From Takakia lepidozioides (lineage: Eukaryota; Streptophyta; Takakiopsida; Takakiales; Takakiaceae): a DNA stretch of 64,000 nt. Positions 22,552 to 34,311 of this stretch are shown here, piece after piece. A program made the translations under genes and the position numbers. Within the stretch, counting starts at the first letter, position 1. Every line of letters begins with the position of its first letter. Under the pieces are notes generated by a model, which searched no databases, was not told the origin of the DNA, and worked only from the letters and a program-made list of their open reading frames with translations. The stretch is taken from positions 36,394,001 through 36,458,000 of the forward strand of contig CM060731.1 in assembly GCA_030704615.1 (NCBI GenBank). The letters are read 5' to 3'.

Positions 22552-25030
22552 GTTTGACACCCCCTATTTGCAATCTTAACATACTTGATGATGCTCATTG
22601 TGGAGATGTCTGTAAGGCTTAAATTTTCTTGTAGATTTAGGAAGGAGCAGACTTTCACCTGGAGGGGAAAATGCAAGAGCAAGTCTAGATGGATATCCAC
22701 CGAGATTTGTTTCCAGTCGCGGGCAGTGGTGAGTAGGAGATCCTGCACCTATTGCAATAGTCACTACTTCTTGTAGACTTGTACCTTCCATTACCAGTGT
22801 TTTCATGCTGACATTCATGTGAAATCAATACAAATGTCATACTAGGAGTTTTAAACTGCAGTTTGTGAATATCAATTTAACAAAACTTGATGGAAGCAAC
22901 AAATGCGTGTGCATTCTTCTCCCAATGAATGTTGCATTGTTTACTCATGATGCAATCTAGGAGCTCAAAATCACGAGGATAATCCTGCAGACCATATTGG
23001 CATCTGATTCTTCATCTTCTCCAAATACTTGGAGCAAATTTTGCTGAGGAAAACTAGTGGCTGTCGTCTTTACTGAAGAAAAATGCTCTTCATTTTCCTT
23101 TGGTGGTGTTTGGCATAATTTCTGCCTAGTCTCCAATGATGCCTAAACCCTCCAATTTGCTATGTCAATTCTGGGTTATTCGCCTCAACAAGTCTACTAG
23201 GTTTTAGGTTCATTCGCCCAATACCCATTCAAAATCTCATATTATCGCCAGCCATTTCCACTATGCATTTTGTACAAGCGCCAGACATGCTCCTCTAAGG
23301 TTCTAATGGATGCCACTTGTGCTACAATGTAAATACCTTAAAAGAAACGCTGCCTTAAACCACCTCATGAGAGTATTGACTCAAGTGCTTTGCCAATATT
23401 GGTTAATCGTCCAGTCCATCAGTTACTAAGACTATCACTCTCGTTCGCACAAAGCATGTCAGAACTTGGTGCTTTGTATTTTTTCAACTCTTTGTTGATT
23501 TCTGCATCAGTTGCTCAGAATTGTAACCTGCAGAATTTTCTGACTGATCATTATGATATCAAAGTGCTGGTAGAATGTTGTACATAGACTGTGATGGAGC
23601 CCACCCCCTGGAGAGGGCAGTACCCTAGCTCGCTAGGAGAAGTGGTACTTGTTTACACTGGTTTAAGGAGGAGTCTTCTCTCTACATTGACTGTGATGCA
23701 TCTGGCAAAGTGTTTAGACATCCTTAGCTTTGTTATTAGGTTAAACCTAGTGTACTTCCACAAAGTCAATACAGTTTGTGTGCCTTTCAGGCCATGCATC
23801 TCATTAGGTTGATGCTACAGAGTAATTGGGAGCTGACTGCTGCTGCATCTCTTCCTCCCTCTCCCTCTAGTTCTATGTGAGGTTCATGGCTACAAGGCTC
23901 TTGTATTGTTTAAATACCCACACTGGAAATCATCGATGTCTTTGAGATCAGCTGAAATTAAAAAGAAAAGAAGAGCAGTGACGAACTAGCATAAACTATA
24001 GTACTGGATCCGCAGTTAGGAGGGCTGAATTAATATAGTAATACAAGAGGAAGACGAGAGAACTCTTTAGTTATTTAGAAATTTTAAAATGTTTCACCAT
24101 TTTCCAATATGAAGAAATGTATGCAGAAACGAGCTAAACTAAGAAACGAGCTAAACTAATACCTCCAGTGGATGATGAAGAAGATGGTTATGAGGATGGC
24201 AGTGATGTGCCTGAAGATGATGAGGCTTGGAGAGATGAGAATGAACTACACAGGGAAGTGGCAGACCCCATAAGGGAAATGCAGAAAAATACTGATATTC
24301 CTATGGCAGATACTTCTGACTCTGATAGAGAAGATGGAGAGGGTGAAGAGGAAGTGAAGAAAGAAGCTGCACAAGTGCAGAGCAATGAAGGGATTTTGGC
24401 TGAAGTAATATGCCAGACCAAAATGTAGGTGGTTGTAAGGCCCCAGCTGCACCTGGCTGCTAAGAGGCCTGCTCAGATAGTAACGGCCACACCTACCCAC
24501 TACAGGCCCAGCTAGCTAGCTGGGCTATTAAATTGTGCACAGGGATTTAGTTAACACCTCACCCCTGCTGTTAAATTGTGCACAGGGATTCAGTTAACAC
24601 CTCACCCCTGCTGTTAAATCTTGGTCACCTGTTAAGGATGGGAATATAGACAAGGAAGAATGGCGCAGTTTGGTGCAGCAGCACCCTATTCTTCTTAAGA
24701 ACATGACTCTCCCCTACCTCAAGTGAGTACTATATTCTCTCTTTTCTGTTCTGCCTGCATTTTTCAAGGTTTTGACCATCAATGTTTGAATGCAGGATGT
24801 GACTCAACATGTTGCTGTGAATCTTGGCTTGCAAGGTTGTTTGCACTCACACAAGGTTCCTGATGTTGGTTAGAATACCTGAGGTTGTTCACATATGATG
24901 GACTGTGTTTCAAGTGTATTTCTGCTGGTGTAACAGGGACATCACAACGACTTTCCCCAGTTTTATTTTCCATTCATAGGTGGAGGAGACCTGAAGGTTT
25001 AAAAGAGGGGCACTTGTAACTGAACCTCGT
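22552..25030. other. intergenic; acidic open frame and a 43-bp tandem duplication
   Basis: Downstream of the dioxygenase relic no further exons of it are recognised. The plus-strand open frame 24168-24428 is very acidic (DDEEDGYEDGSDVPEDDEAW) and may be an N-terminal part of the transposase element that follows, but this is not proven. A 43-bp unit is repeated at 24528-24570 and 24571-24613. Confidence 0.4.
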
Positions 25031-28000
25031 ATGACTGTTGATTCTAGAGGGTCAGAATACTTGGTTGTAATGGATGATCTAGGAAGACTGCGCTGTAGTT
25101 GTTCTTACAGATGTCAACACTTCGCTCCCGGATTTGCTTGGTTGCCAAAGAGGACATGGTACAACCATGAGAGAAAATCTCAAGCAGGAGAATTGCATCA
25201 CGATGTGAGGAGGCTGTTAAGGCAATATCCTTCTCCTCCGGTATTGTCTACGGACGTCACAGAGGGGCCATCCACGTCTGGTGGAGCTACATTTGTGTCG
25301 CAGGCTTTGAATGAACGACTTCTGCTACCATGTTTTTGTCATTTGTGCAATGGCCAACGGAAATGGACCCAGGGAACGGTGAAGAAGCATTATAGTTACG
25401 AAAAAATGCGGAATCAATTGATGGCCATCCCTACACTAAGAGAAGATGACAGAGAAGAAGGTGTCGATATCTCTCTTCTGGCGAGGGACATGGTGAATAC
25501 TGATACAACCCAGGTGGTCCCAAGTTCTTCTGCCCCTGAATTGGTGCAAGTAAGCTTCGAAGGCCGAGCTCAGAGCTCACAGGAGGCTCTCATGGCGCGG
25601 ATTATTGAATTACAGATGCTTCTTGATAAGTGCCAGACGCCAATCCATGCACAAGGAGAAATCCTGAAGAATTTGTTTGGATCACTGACTGAGCAACCCC
25701 GTGTGATGGACTCAGGGTTCATGGATTACAAAGACTTATCCTTAGGACGATTGTTGTCTCTTCAGGGTTCAGACTGGGATGGAGACATCAATGGATTTCG
25801 AGCCCCCACGTCATGGAAGCAACTTACAAGCATCTACAAGGGTCTTGGCATGGTGGAGGCACAAAAATGGCGACTTTGCACAGGTGACAAGAACGGAGGG
25901 CATGCTCCTGCATTGATGAAGCCTCATGTTGAGGATGATCTTGATATGCAGCTTGACTGTTTATGTGTTCCGAAGACCAGGGTCAAGCATAGAAGAGACT
26001 GCTCTGAGTGTGGTCAGAAGTGCCCCGTGTGCGAGAAAATGAGAAAAGATGTCTTGTCCTTTGAGTATTTGCCTATAAGAGGTATACTAGCTAGTATGTG
26101 TTTAAGCCGCACATTTTGCCACCATTTTTTGGCTTTATGGAGGAACAGGGAAGTATGGAGAGGGCTTCCAAATGATTTCATTCCTGCTACCTGAAGAAGT
26201 TCTAGGATGGCGGGAAGCTACGTGAATATCAAGCATTTTGGGATCCTGAGGCAGATTGGGAAGCTCCCATCATTTGCCCGAATTATATGTGCAAACGTAG
26301 TTTTAGAGCATTTCCCCAGACTTTGAGATGCAAAGAGCTACAACATGGTTGGATTCAGGAGCTTGGGGTGTACTCTTTTCCTTGTCCAGAATGCGCTACT
26401 CGTGTGAAGGCACCACGGCGTTTGCAAAAGATCGGTAACACTTCACATTTTTTTTGCCAACCACATAATTCATTTCTTCCAAGAAGCTCTCTCCCTTTGG
26501 AGCATGCTAGTCTCCAAGTTAACGTCCTGCAGTGATGCCTCCATATTTCAAACATTTGTTTGTTTTTAGTCAAAATTGATGGGTTGGGTTTGACTGTGTT
26601 TGATCATTATGGGTTTTGTTGTTGTAGGGAGATCCCCGGAATTTTGCTCTCTTAGGCCATTAGGATGGCTTCCAGAGTGCAAGGACAAGGCAACGGGACT
26701 GTTGGACACTTGAGGTTGTTGTGCTAAACACAGGGAAGATCTCCCCTTTGGGCCCATTCCCAATCCTCTTCATACCTGCTAGCTCTGATAAGATCATCAA
26801 GCAATCTGACACAAGCATCTTATCTACCTTTTTAGAGAGGGCCCTTGCCACTAGCCCTTTGGGTGGAAGGGCCTGCAATCTATGGAGAAAGATTGTAAGC
26901 CTGAAGAGGGCCTCAGATTGCAATGGTACACATGCGAACTCTGCACCTAGGATCTGAGATGGAGTTGTGCTCCTGGCGCCAAGCATTGCTTGGAGAAAAG
27001 ATGACTGTAATGGTTCCAAATTCTTTTCCCACCAGGAGACAGGGACACCAGGTGCCCAGAACTCACAACCATAGATGGTAGCAGGGCTGACGACGGTGTC
27101 AAACAGCCACTTTTTGGTCGGGAGATGTCGCAGATGTATTTGCTTGCATTTGGCCTGAAGGCGGACAGAGGCCGCCTTACCTTTAGTCAACCTGTCCAAG
27201 GCAATGGCTGCAAAGTGAAACTTGGGGGAGTGGATAACCAGACCTAGGTACCGGTATGATTTCACAATCTCAATTTCATGCTGGTTGAAGATGAATCTAC
27301 AATCAGCCTGGCCATTGAAGACCATGATCTTGGTCTTGCTAAGATTGACCTGCATCCCATAGTCTTTGCAGAACTGTTCCAAAATTTTGAGATGGCGTTG
27401 CAGAAAGACCGGGGATTGTGCCAAAAGGGCAACATCATCAGCATAGAGGACATCTGATTGGGTTGGTCCCCCATCCAATGGGACCCCAACCCCATGGTTT
27501 TTTGATATGTAATTCTCCAAGGCGTCAATGTAGATCCCGAACAGGGTAGGTGAAAGGGGGCAGCCCTATTTGACTCCAATGTTGTTGTGGATCTCGGCTG
27601 AGATATCACCAGCGACGTTGACCATGCCAGTGACAATCTCATACATAGAAGAGATGGCACAAAGGATGTCTGGAGGGACTTCCACTCTATGGAGCCGTTG
27701 GAAGAGAAGGTCCCGAGGAACTGAATCAAAGGCTTTGTGAAAGTCCACGAAGCAAACATAGACCATTCTTTTGTCATAGCGTGCACTTTCCACCATAACT
27801 TGAAGAGTGAAGATGTGGTCAATAGTGGATCGGTTTCGACGGAAACCAGCCTGTCCCTTCATTCAAGAACTAGAAGAAATGTTTATCCATGGCTTCCCTA
27901 TATCATATGCGTACCCGACGGATCTTGTGAGTGAACATCTTTTGGAAGGGCTTGTTGGTGAGACCATTACATTACATGCCATCTTGATGATGTTCAGTGG

Positions 28001-29175
28001 GGATCACCCTGCCTAGTGCAAGGTGGGGGGTCTAAAAGATGGAGGGTACTCAGGTTGTAGGCGTCATGAGCTGAACTTGGAATTGCAAAGAAGAGGTTCA
28101 AGTTCTAGAGCAACTTTGGAGTACCAAAATACACGTGAAGAAGCACGCCACCCCCTTCCAGTGCAAAGTTGCGAGAGCATCTTTGATGCAATAACTGTAT
28201 GGCAGCAATTACCTCCTGGAAAAGAGAGAGTGGTGGAAGAGAGGAGAGGTGGCATATCAGGCCACTCCATCATGTGGCGCTTGTACCATCTGTACGGATT
28301 CGACATTTCTTTGGATCTTGTGTATGATGTAATGCACACCCTGGCTCTAAATGTACTGAAGAAGTATGTTGTTTTGCTGGTTGAGACCATGGAGATGTTA
28401 GGTCGGACAAAAGAGCATGAGGAAGCGCTTGCAATTGCAACACAACACAGACCCAAAGGCTTGGGAGGGCGGTGGCCCAGGATGCTGAAATCCTTGGGTT
28501 ATTATAAGGCAGAAGAGTATCAATTATTTGTGATGTGGTGTTTGCCCTACATAATGGATCATCTTGATTTGAGAAATGATTCAGTCTTGGGTGGTGTAGG
28601 GGTAATACTGATAGAAGTGTGTCGGTTGTTCTACTCTCATTCCCGAAAACATGGATGGACACATGATGGGATGGATACAGCGCGCACACTGTTGGCATCT
28701 TGGCGAGTAAGAGTTGAGGAGAGTTTGGGGTCTAATTCTTCACCCCTTGAACATGTAGCCGGTGAGTTTGAAGCTCGATGTTGACATACACTAATTTCCA
28801 TTTGTGATTTATAGTAGTTTTGACTTCTCAACATTTTGAAAGTTCTGTGGTAATGCAGGAATGAAAGTGCTCAGATTTCTGAAAGCTGTGACTTCTGAAA
28901 TTTGAAAGTTTTGTGGTGATGCAGGTAATGGGGAACTTCTGGATGATGTCCTCAGGCATGGGTGCCATGATGTGTATTGGTGCTACTCTTTTGAGAGGCA
29001 GGTCTCTGATTGTATGACAATTCCTACCAACCAGAAATTGAATGAGATTTCCTATCTCCAGTTCTTCAAACGCCAATGCTTTACCATGACATTCTCATAT
29101 GTTCAGATGGATAATGATGGCATGTTGCCCCATGGACGTGCTTTGAAAAAAATTCACAAGTTTCTTCGCCACCCA
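25031..29175 (+). pseudogene. Tnp2-like (CACTA-type) transposase, decayed and interrupted
   Basis: Pieces in order: 25031-26194 with an N-terminal Cys motif (CSCSYRCQ...RTWYNH) and later CSECGQKCPVCEK; 26210-26432 (LREYQAFWDPEADWEAPIICP, CPEC); 26628-26836 (GDPRNFALLGH, stop, DGFQ); and, after a 1-kb LINE insertion, 27859-28784 (ELEEMFIHGF; FSGDHPA, stop, CKVGG; FDISLDLVYDVMHTLALNVL; MWCLPYIMDHL) and 28925-29175 (CHDVYWCYSFERQ). This order matches Tnp2-type transposases followed by their DUF4218-like region. At least two in-frame stops, a frameshift near 26194 and the insertion make it non-functional. A KDZ-type transposase was considered but its motifs are not seen. Terminal inverted repeats were not located. 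Confidence 0.6.
26837..27858 (-). mobile_element. inverted internal LINE segment (reverse transcriptase core) inserted in the transposase
   Basis: On the minus strand this 1.02-kb block reads as LINE RT from GQAGFRRNRSTIDH through FVDFHKAFDSVPRDL and VLYADDVALL to PPKGLVARAL. It corresponds to 37885-38908 of the LINE at 37-42 kb. One stop interrupts it just before GCPLSPTLFG. It has neither a LINE 5' nor a 3' end, and both edges abut transposase coding sequence directly. The missing stretch of the LINE at 30-33 kb is the same segment to within a few bases. Confidence 0.9.
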
Positions 29176-29825
29176 AGGGTTGTACTAAGCCAGACATTGC
29201 ACATTCAGTGGGAGTGGTCTCACAATTTCTTTCAAATCCCGGACAAACCCATTGGAAAGCAGTGAAGAGGATATTTCGATATCTAAGAGGAACATTAACC
29301 TCTGGTCTACTCTACAAGAGAGTGGAAGATCCAAGTTTGTTGGGGTTTGCTGATGCTGACTGGGCAGGAGACGTTGAGAGTCGAAAATCAACTTCAGGCC
29401 ATTGTTTTCTCCTAGCAGGTGGAGCTGTATCTTGGTCTAGCAAACGACAAGTTGCAACAGTGTTGTCATCAACAGAAGCTGAGTACATGTCCATGATACA
29501 AGCAGCAAATGATGCTATTTGGTTACGGAAGTTGCTTGGAGATTTGGATCATCTTCAATCACTACCTACGACTCTCTATTGTGACAATCAAAGTGCGATT
29601 GCACTAAGTCAGAATCCGAAGTATCATTCAAGGACGAAGCACATTGAAGTGCAACATCACTACATACGGGAAGTTGTATGCAAGGGAGAGATCAAAATGA
29701 TCTATTGTGCTACAGGAGATATGGTTGCGGATGTTTTGACGAAGAGTCTACCACAAACAAAACACATGAAGTGTTCAGCCTTACTTGGTGTCTCTTCTCC
29801 AAAAACAAACGAAGTAGCTAAATGA
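29176..29825 (+). pseudogene. Ty1-copia polyprotein, C-terminal RT/RNase H remnant
   Basis: The sequence opens with TKPDIAHSVGVVSQFL and continues with AVKRIFRYLRGT, DADWAGD, STSGHCFLL, SSTEAEYM, YCDNQSAI and HIEVQHHYIRE, the classic end of a copia reverse transcriptase and RNase H. The 5' part of the element (gag, protease, integrase, most of RT) is absent; the sequence begins directly after the Tnp2-like relic. It is followed by a polypurine tract and an LTR. Confidence 0.92.
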
Positions 29826-29846
29826 TATGGTTTAATTGAGTGGGAG

Positions 29847-30153
29847 TGTTGGAAGTAATTAAACATATCTAGAAGACTAAGAGTCTTGAAGGCCAAAGGT
29901 TTAGAAGTCTAAGAGACTATCTTGTTTAACTCACATTTGGAAGGTGAATGGCTAGAAGGTGGATGGTCACCATAGTGGAAGTGGAAGTGACCAAGTAGGA
30001 CTTTCTAGAGACCTTCTTGTACAAGCTCGGGGGTGAAGCCACTAGTCTAAGTGTAAGAGTATGATGGTGGCTTCTATGGTTGGGATGAGAGCTTTAGTTT
30101 TAGCTTTAATCTAAGACTTTAGTTCTTGTTCATGTTCTTGCTCAATTCTAACA
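29847..30153 (+). mobile_element. copia 3' LTR (about 307 bp)
   Basis: The LTR starts TGTTGGAAG after the purine-rich tract GAGTGGGAG (29838-29846) and ends TTCTAACA, giving TG...CA with imperfect inverted ends TGTTGGAA/TTCTAACA. The 5' LTR is absent. LINE sequence begins within two bases of the LTR end. Confidence 0.75.
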
Positions 30154-30181
30154 GGAAACACACAGAACTACGACGTCTACA

Positions 30182-30713
30182 ATGGCTCGGGAGCTCCAAG
30201 CTCACAAGGCAGAGGCCTCCTCCTGGGCTAATATATTTAAGGGGAGCACATCCAACAACAGTCCTCACTCTCTGGAGGAGACAGTCTTGGCTACCTTGCG
30301 AGAGGAACAACAACGGGCTTTCAAAGCCCTTAATATCAGGGTCACTGGGAAGCTAGGGGGCCTTGCTGAGGGGGACCCTCTTGACGCTGCCACCAGCCTT
30401 ATTCAGCAAAACCTTGCTCTCCCACGGGGCGCGAGTGGCATTGAAAGGGCTTGGCGTGCAGGATCTTCAGAGCACAAAGTTCTCTTCATTAGATTCAAGG
30501 ACAAGGGTGCTTGGGATAGAGTCCTCAGGCAGAGGCCTCAATTGAGAGGTCAGGGTATATACCTCAACGATGACTTGACCTTTGCAATACAACGCCATGC
30601 GGGCGCAACTCTTGCAGGTTAAGCAAGCTCGAGCTCAAGGGCACTATGCCGTGTACCGAGATGGGAGGGTAATTGTCCGGGAGCACGAACGTCGCCCCTT
30701 TAGCTCTAAATAG
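30182..30713 (+). pseudogene. LINE-A ORF1, C-terminal part
   Basis: Reads MARELQAHKAEASS, LDAATSLIQQNL, HKVLFIRFKDKG and LRGQGIYLNDDLT. A one-base shift after NDDLT moves the rest (QARAQGHYAVYRDGRVIVRE) to another frame. The RRM-like region is typical of LINE ORF1 RNA-binding proteins. The N-terminal coiled coil is missing because of 5' truncation. Confidence 0.8.
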
Positions 30714-30716
30714 GGG

Positions 30717-33057
30717 TTGGGGCACCATGAGACCAACGCACGCTCACATCTACACATTGGTTCATGGAACTGTAATGGCTCGTTGTGGAGCCACCCTCAA
30801 GGGCTTCTAGATATTATTTCCAAGTGTGATGTTCGTTTTCTTTTGGAAACTCATGCGTATGAAGGAAAGGACCCCCCTTTTATTCTCGGGTATAGCTTTC
30901 AGTCAGTGATTCGTCCACGTACAGGTCTCAAAAAATCTGGAGATGTGGCTTGTTACTTTGCTGACTGGCTTCTCCCACTTATCTCCTTCCCATACAAAGA
31001 CCCACTGGCAAGGTACATTTGGTATCACATCAAAGGCTACAACATCCTGCTGGCAGGATGTTATTTTGCTCCGGCCGCATCTCCGCACAGCGGCCTACAT
31101 ATTCGAACAAATTCACCATATGTTCCATTGGAAGACGATATGGCCCGTCTCCGTACCCCACAAACGGACATTTTCTTGGTTGGAGATTTCAACGCCCGTA
31201 CAGGATCACTACAGGCCCCCACCTTCGACCACACAGATCCTCTACACATCCAACGCTCGCATATGGAATTGGAGAGGCAAAGTGCAGATTCCTCTTGCGA
31301 AATCACAAGTTACGGTCACCATCTACTCAAGTTTTGTGAAACTCAGGGGCTGTCCATTTACAATGGAACAACCAACTTCAAATCCTCCAGCCAGTTCACT
31401 TGCCACACGTACAAGGGCCAAAGCGTGGTTGACTATCTCTTGGGGAGCCCCAACAAGCCTGATAGAATAAGCTCATTTTACATCACGAGGTACCCGGATT
31501 CTGATCACTCTTGCCTTTCCTTTGCATTTCCTTCCATCTCCCTCCCCATGAGGATCCCCTCTGCGTCTCTTCCCTTACACCCACGTATCCACTTTAATAC
31601 CCCTTTCTCTCACTTACACGACGCCGAGTATGAAACATACCTAGCGTCAACCCTCCCTTCCATTCTACATCTATCATCTCCTAATGACAAGGCTACACAT
31701 CTTACTCAAGCCCTTTGGGACTCAGCCCTGCGATCCTTTCCCGTCACCCTTCCATCTACCTCCTCACCTTTCTCCACTCGTCGTTACGCACCATTTTATG
31801 ATGAGGAATGCAAGACTGCTAGACGTCGTATCAAATTTTTACTACTTGATACCAATTCTTCTCCAGAGTCCACTAATCTTGCTCTTAAGCACTATAAGTC
31901 CCTCATTAGATCCAAAAAGCAAGCCTACACTATCAAGTTGCAATCTTCTTTCCTTGCTAAAATCAGATTTTCTCCTCGATATTTTTGGTCCCTCCTTAAA
32001 CCTCATATAGATCCCCCCCCAATCACTGACATTCATGTCTGGCATGAGTATGCACAGTCTTTGTACCATTCCCCAACCCAAACTCCTTCTCCTATAACCT
32101 CTAAACCCCTTCACTTCTCTCTCTTTACTACAACCAATGTCAGTAAGGCAATCAAGAAGCTGCAAAATGGGAGAGCGGTGGACATTTCAGGACTTCAGAG
32201 TGAATTCATCAAGCATGCTGCACCTACTTTAGCCCCTTTTATAGCTAACCTCTTCAATGAGGTGGAGCAACGGGGCTTTCCAACAGAGTGGACAAAGAGC
32301 ATCATCCACCCACTTTTTAAGAGCGGTGACAGGCTCGCACCGACAAACTATCGTACTATCATGGTGTCCTCATTACTTGCTAAACTGTTTGGGGCAGTAG
32401 TGGCCATGGAACTGGATGATTGGGCTGAGTACTCTGGCATTCGTGCTGACATCTATGAGGCTCAAAGCTGCAGGTTTCAGGAACTCCTGGTATGCTCGAG
32501 TGGACAGTTTATTTCAACGTAACGGACTTTCTACTGCTTTCCTATTACCAATGAACCCAGATGAGGTGGACATCACATCCAGACATGACCGCAACAGACT
32601 CATTCGAAGAGAGCTTATGGAATTACATGTCAAGAGAACTTGGATGCTACCCAATCTCACGACAAAGCTCCACTTCTATCGAGAGACATTCTTGGTGCTC
32701 CGCGATGATAGAATCTTGAGACCAAATTACCTTTCAGCACCCTTATCTCTTTCCCTCTTGAGGGCATTGGGGCGGTTCAGGGTGGTTTCCCACAACCTAC
32801 GGATAGAGACTGGTAGATGGGAAAACCTGCAACAGGAGGACCGCCTATGTCCAGCTTGCATAGGGCGCAGCAAGGAAATTGAAACTGAAGAACACTTCTT
32901 CTTCTACTGCCCACTATACTACGAGATCTGTGGGAGATTCCACTGTTTATTCAGTGGAACCCAAACTCTCACTGATGTCTTTCACTATGAGGATAAAAAA
33001 TGCGTGGCAGCCTACCTACACGAGGCCTTCACCCTTAGACAATCGCTAGAACATTAA
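30717..33057 (+). pseudogene. LINE-A ORF2: endonuclease plus interrupted reverse transcriptase
   Basis: The first 570 or so codons are open: an apurinic-type endonuclease (HIGSWNCNGS, FLLETHA, LVGDFNARTG, SVVDYLLGS, YPDSDHSCLSF), then the start of RT (LQNGRAVDISGLQSEFIKHA, FPTEWTKSIIHPLFKSGDR, NYRTIMVSSLLAKL). At about 32445 the RT core, including the YADD site present in LINE-B, is deleted and the frame shifts. The C-terminus continues to 33057 with a Cys-His knuckle (CPACIGRSKEIETEEHFFFYC). It cannot make active reverse transcriptase. Confidence 0.9.
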
Positions 33058-33249
33058 TTGTGGTTTCTGGATTTGTTCCTCTCTCATGTTTTCTTCCATT
33101 TTGTCCCATAAGCTCTACGAGCTTTCCGCGGACGTTATAAATCACCATTTCATTTCATTTCATTTCATCTTTTGCCAACAATTCTTGCGAATCCAAATCC
33201 TCGGTCAGGTCTATCATGCAGATCTGGCATTCTTTGGGGCCATCCGTAG

Positions 33250-34311
33250 TCATTAGCTTGTGCGACACCCGATTGCAGTTGTGGGGTTACCCAGGATTTT
33301 CCCAAGTTGCAATTGCAGGATAGCGATGGTTCTCCTCCTGCACATTTGACCCAGCATTGCCATGCTTCCTCGGCATCCTCCGAGCTTCATGGACTCATCC
33401 TTCTTCAGTAAAGACCACTTCCTTTTTAGGATTTTTCTAGGAGTTTCCCAAGTTGCAATGTTCGGTCCATTGCTCTGGCCATGTACCAATGATGTCGCCC
33501 CATGGGCATAGTCAAAGCCCATTTGCAAGCTGCCCTGGAGTAAGTCCCGTGCTTCTGTATCTTTTGCGGACAGTTCATGGAAACTTAGATCCTCGGTCAG
33601 GTTTGTCACGATTGGGCATCCCCTCGATGACGTTGCGATTGAGGATGCAATCTCCATCTGCAACACCGGCTGCAGCCTGTTGTGGGGTTCTGTAGGAGCA
33701 ATTCCGGCTCGCATGCTCTTGCCTTCGGATATTTGTTCTCATTTTCCCGGGCAGGCCGCATTTGCGGATCCAATCTCCTCAGTCAATAGCTCCTGCAACA
33801 TGGGCTGCCTATTGTGGGGATACCTAGGAATTTCCCAAGTCACTGCAATATCTCTGCCTCCTTCGGATTGTTCATGCCTTCGATGCCGGATTATTTCTGC
33901 CTCCAATGCTCTGTCCCATTTTTCATGGTAGGCTGCAATTGAGGATCCAATCTCCTCAGTCATCAGATCCTACAACATCGGCTGCCTGCTGTTGTGGGGA
34001 TCCCTAGGAGTTTCCCAAATCACTGCAATGTTATTCCTGTCTCCAATGCTCTGTCCTTCGGATTGTTGGATCCAATTTTCCCAAGAACTTGTCATTGGGC
34101 ATCGTCCGATCTCCTTTTCTGTGTCCCAGTCGTGTGGGCCAGGAAGAACGAACACCTTTATCTTTGGAGGTACCTGTACAGCCCGCAATTTCAATCTCAA
34201 CAGTGGCCAGCTTACACCAAAATTACAGTACACTAAGGACATTCTCCAGCCACATAAATAAGCCAGCGCAACATCAACGGTAATTAGAGAAGGACAAGAG
34301 GAGGACGTCAT
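33250..34311 (-). CDS. unidentified repeat-containing open frame (one or two breaks)
   Basis: On the minus strand a frame is open from 34311 to 33970 and continues after one stop and a frame change to about 33250. It has imperfect repeats containing IAVTWEIPRYPHNRQPML, then TEEIGSSIAAYHEKWDRALE. Related versions recur as NIATWETPRKI and as PTEPHNRLQPVLQMEIASS. DNA repeats with GTGGGGAT.CCTAGGA.TTTCCCAA occur near 33816 and 33993, with weaker ones near 33277 and 33677. I recognise no family. Preservation of similar peptides suggests past coding, but a non-coding minisatellite is possible. Confidence 0.3.

Larger units (their letters stand above)
30154..33172 (+). mobile_element. LINE-A: non-LTR retrotransposon, 5'-truncated, RT core deleted
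   Basis: Near-identical (by eye) to the minus-strand LINE at 37155-42052. It begins inside ORF1, at AAACACACAGAACTACG, immediately after a copia LTR. It ends with a (CATTT)n-type microsatellite tail after GGACGTTATAAATC rather than poly(A). About 1.03 kb is missing at 32443-32447, where GGCATTCGTG joins ACATCTATGAGG through a 3-nt filler. That removes the RT active-site region. Confidence 0.92.

Noticed and set aside
25031-26194. KDZ (Kyakuja-Dileera-Zisupton) transposase
   Set aside because: The order GDPRNFALLGH, ELEEMFIHGF, VYDVMH and VYWCYSFER fits Tnp2-like proteins; KDZ core motifs were not seen.
26660-26836. extension of the LINE frame past GLVARAL on the minus strand
   Set aside because: The LINE-B match ends at 26837, and the same bases read as transposase (VVVLNTGKISPLGPFPILF) on the plus strand.
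27737-28016. plus-strand frames opposite the LINE block
   Set aside because: Positions up to 27858 are antisense to LINE RT; only the part after 27859 is transposase.
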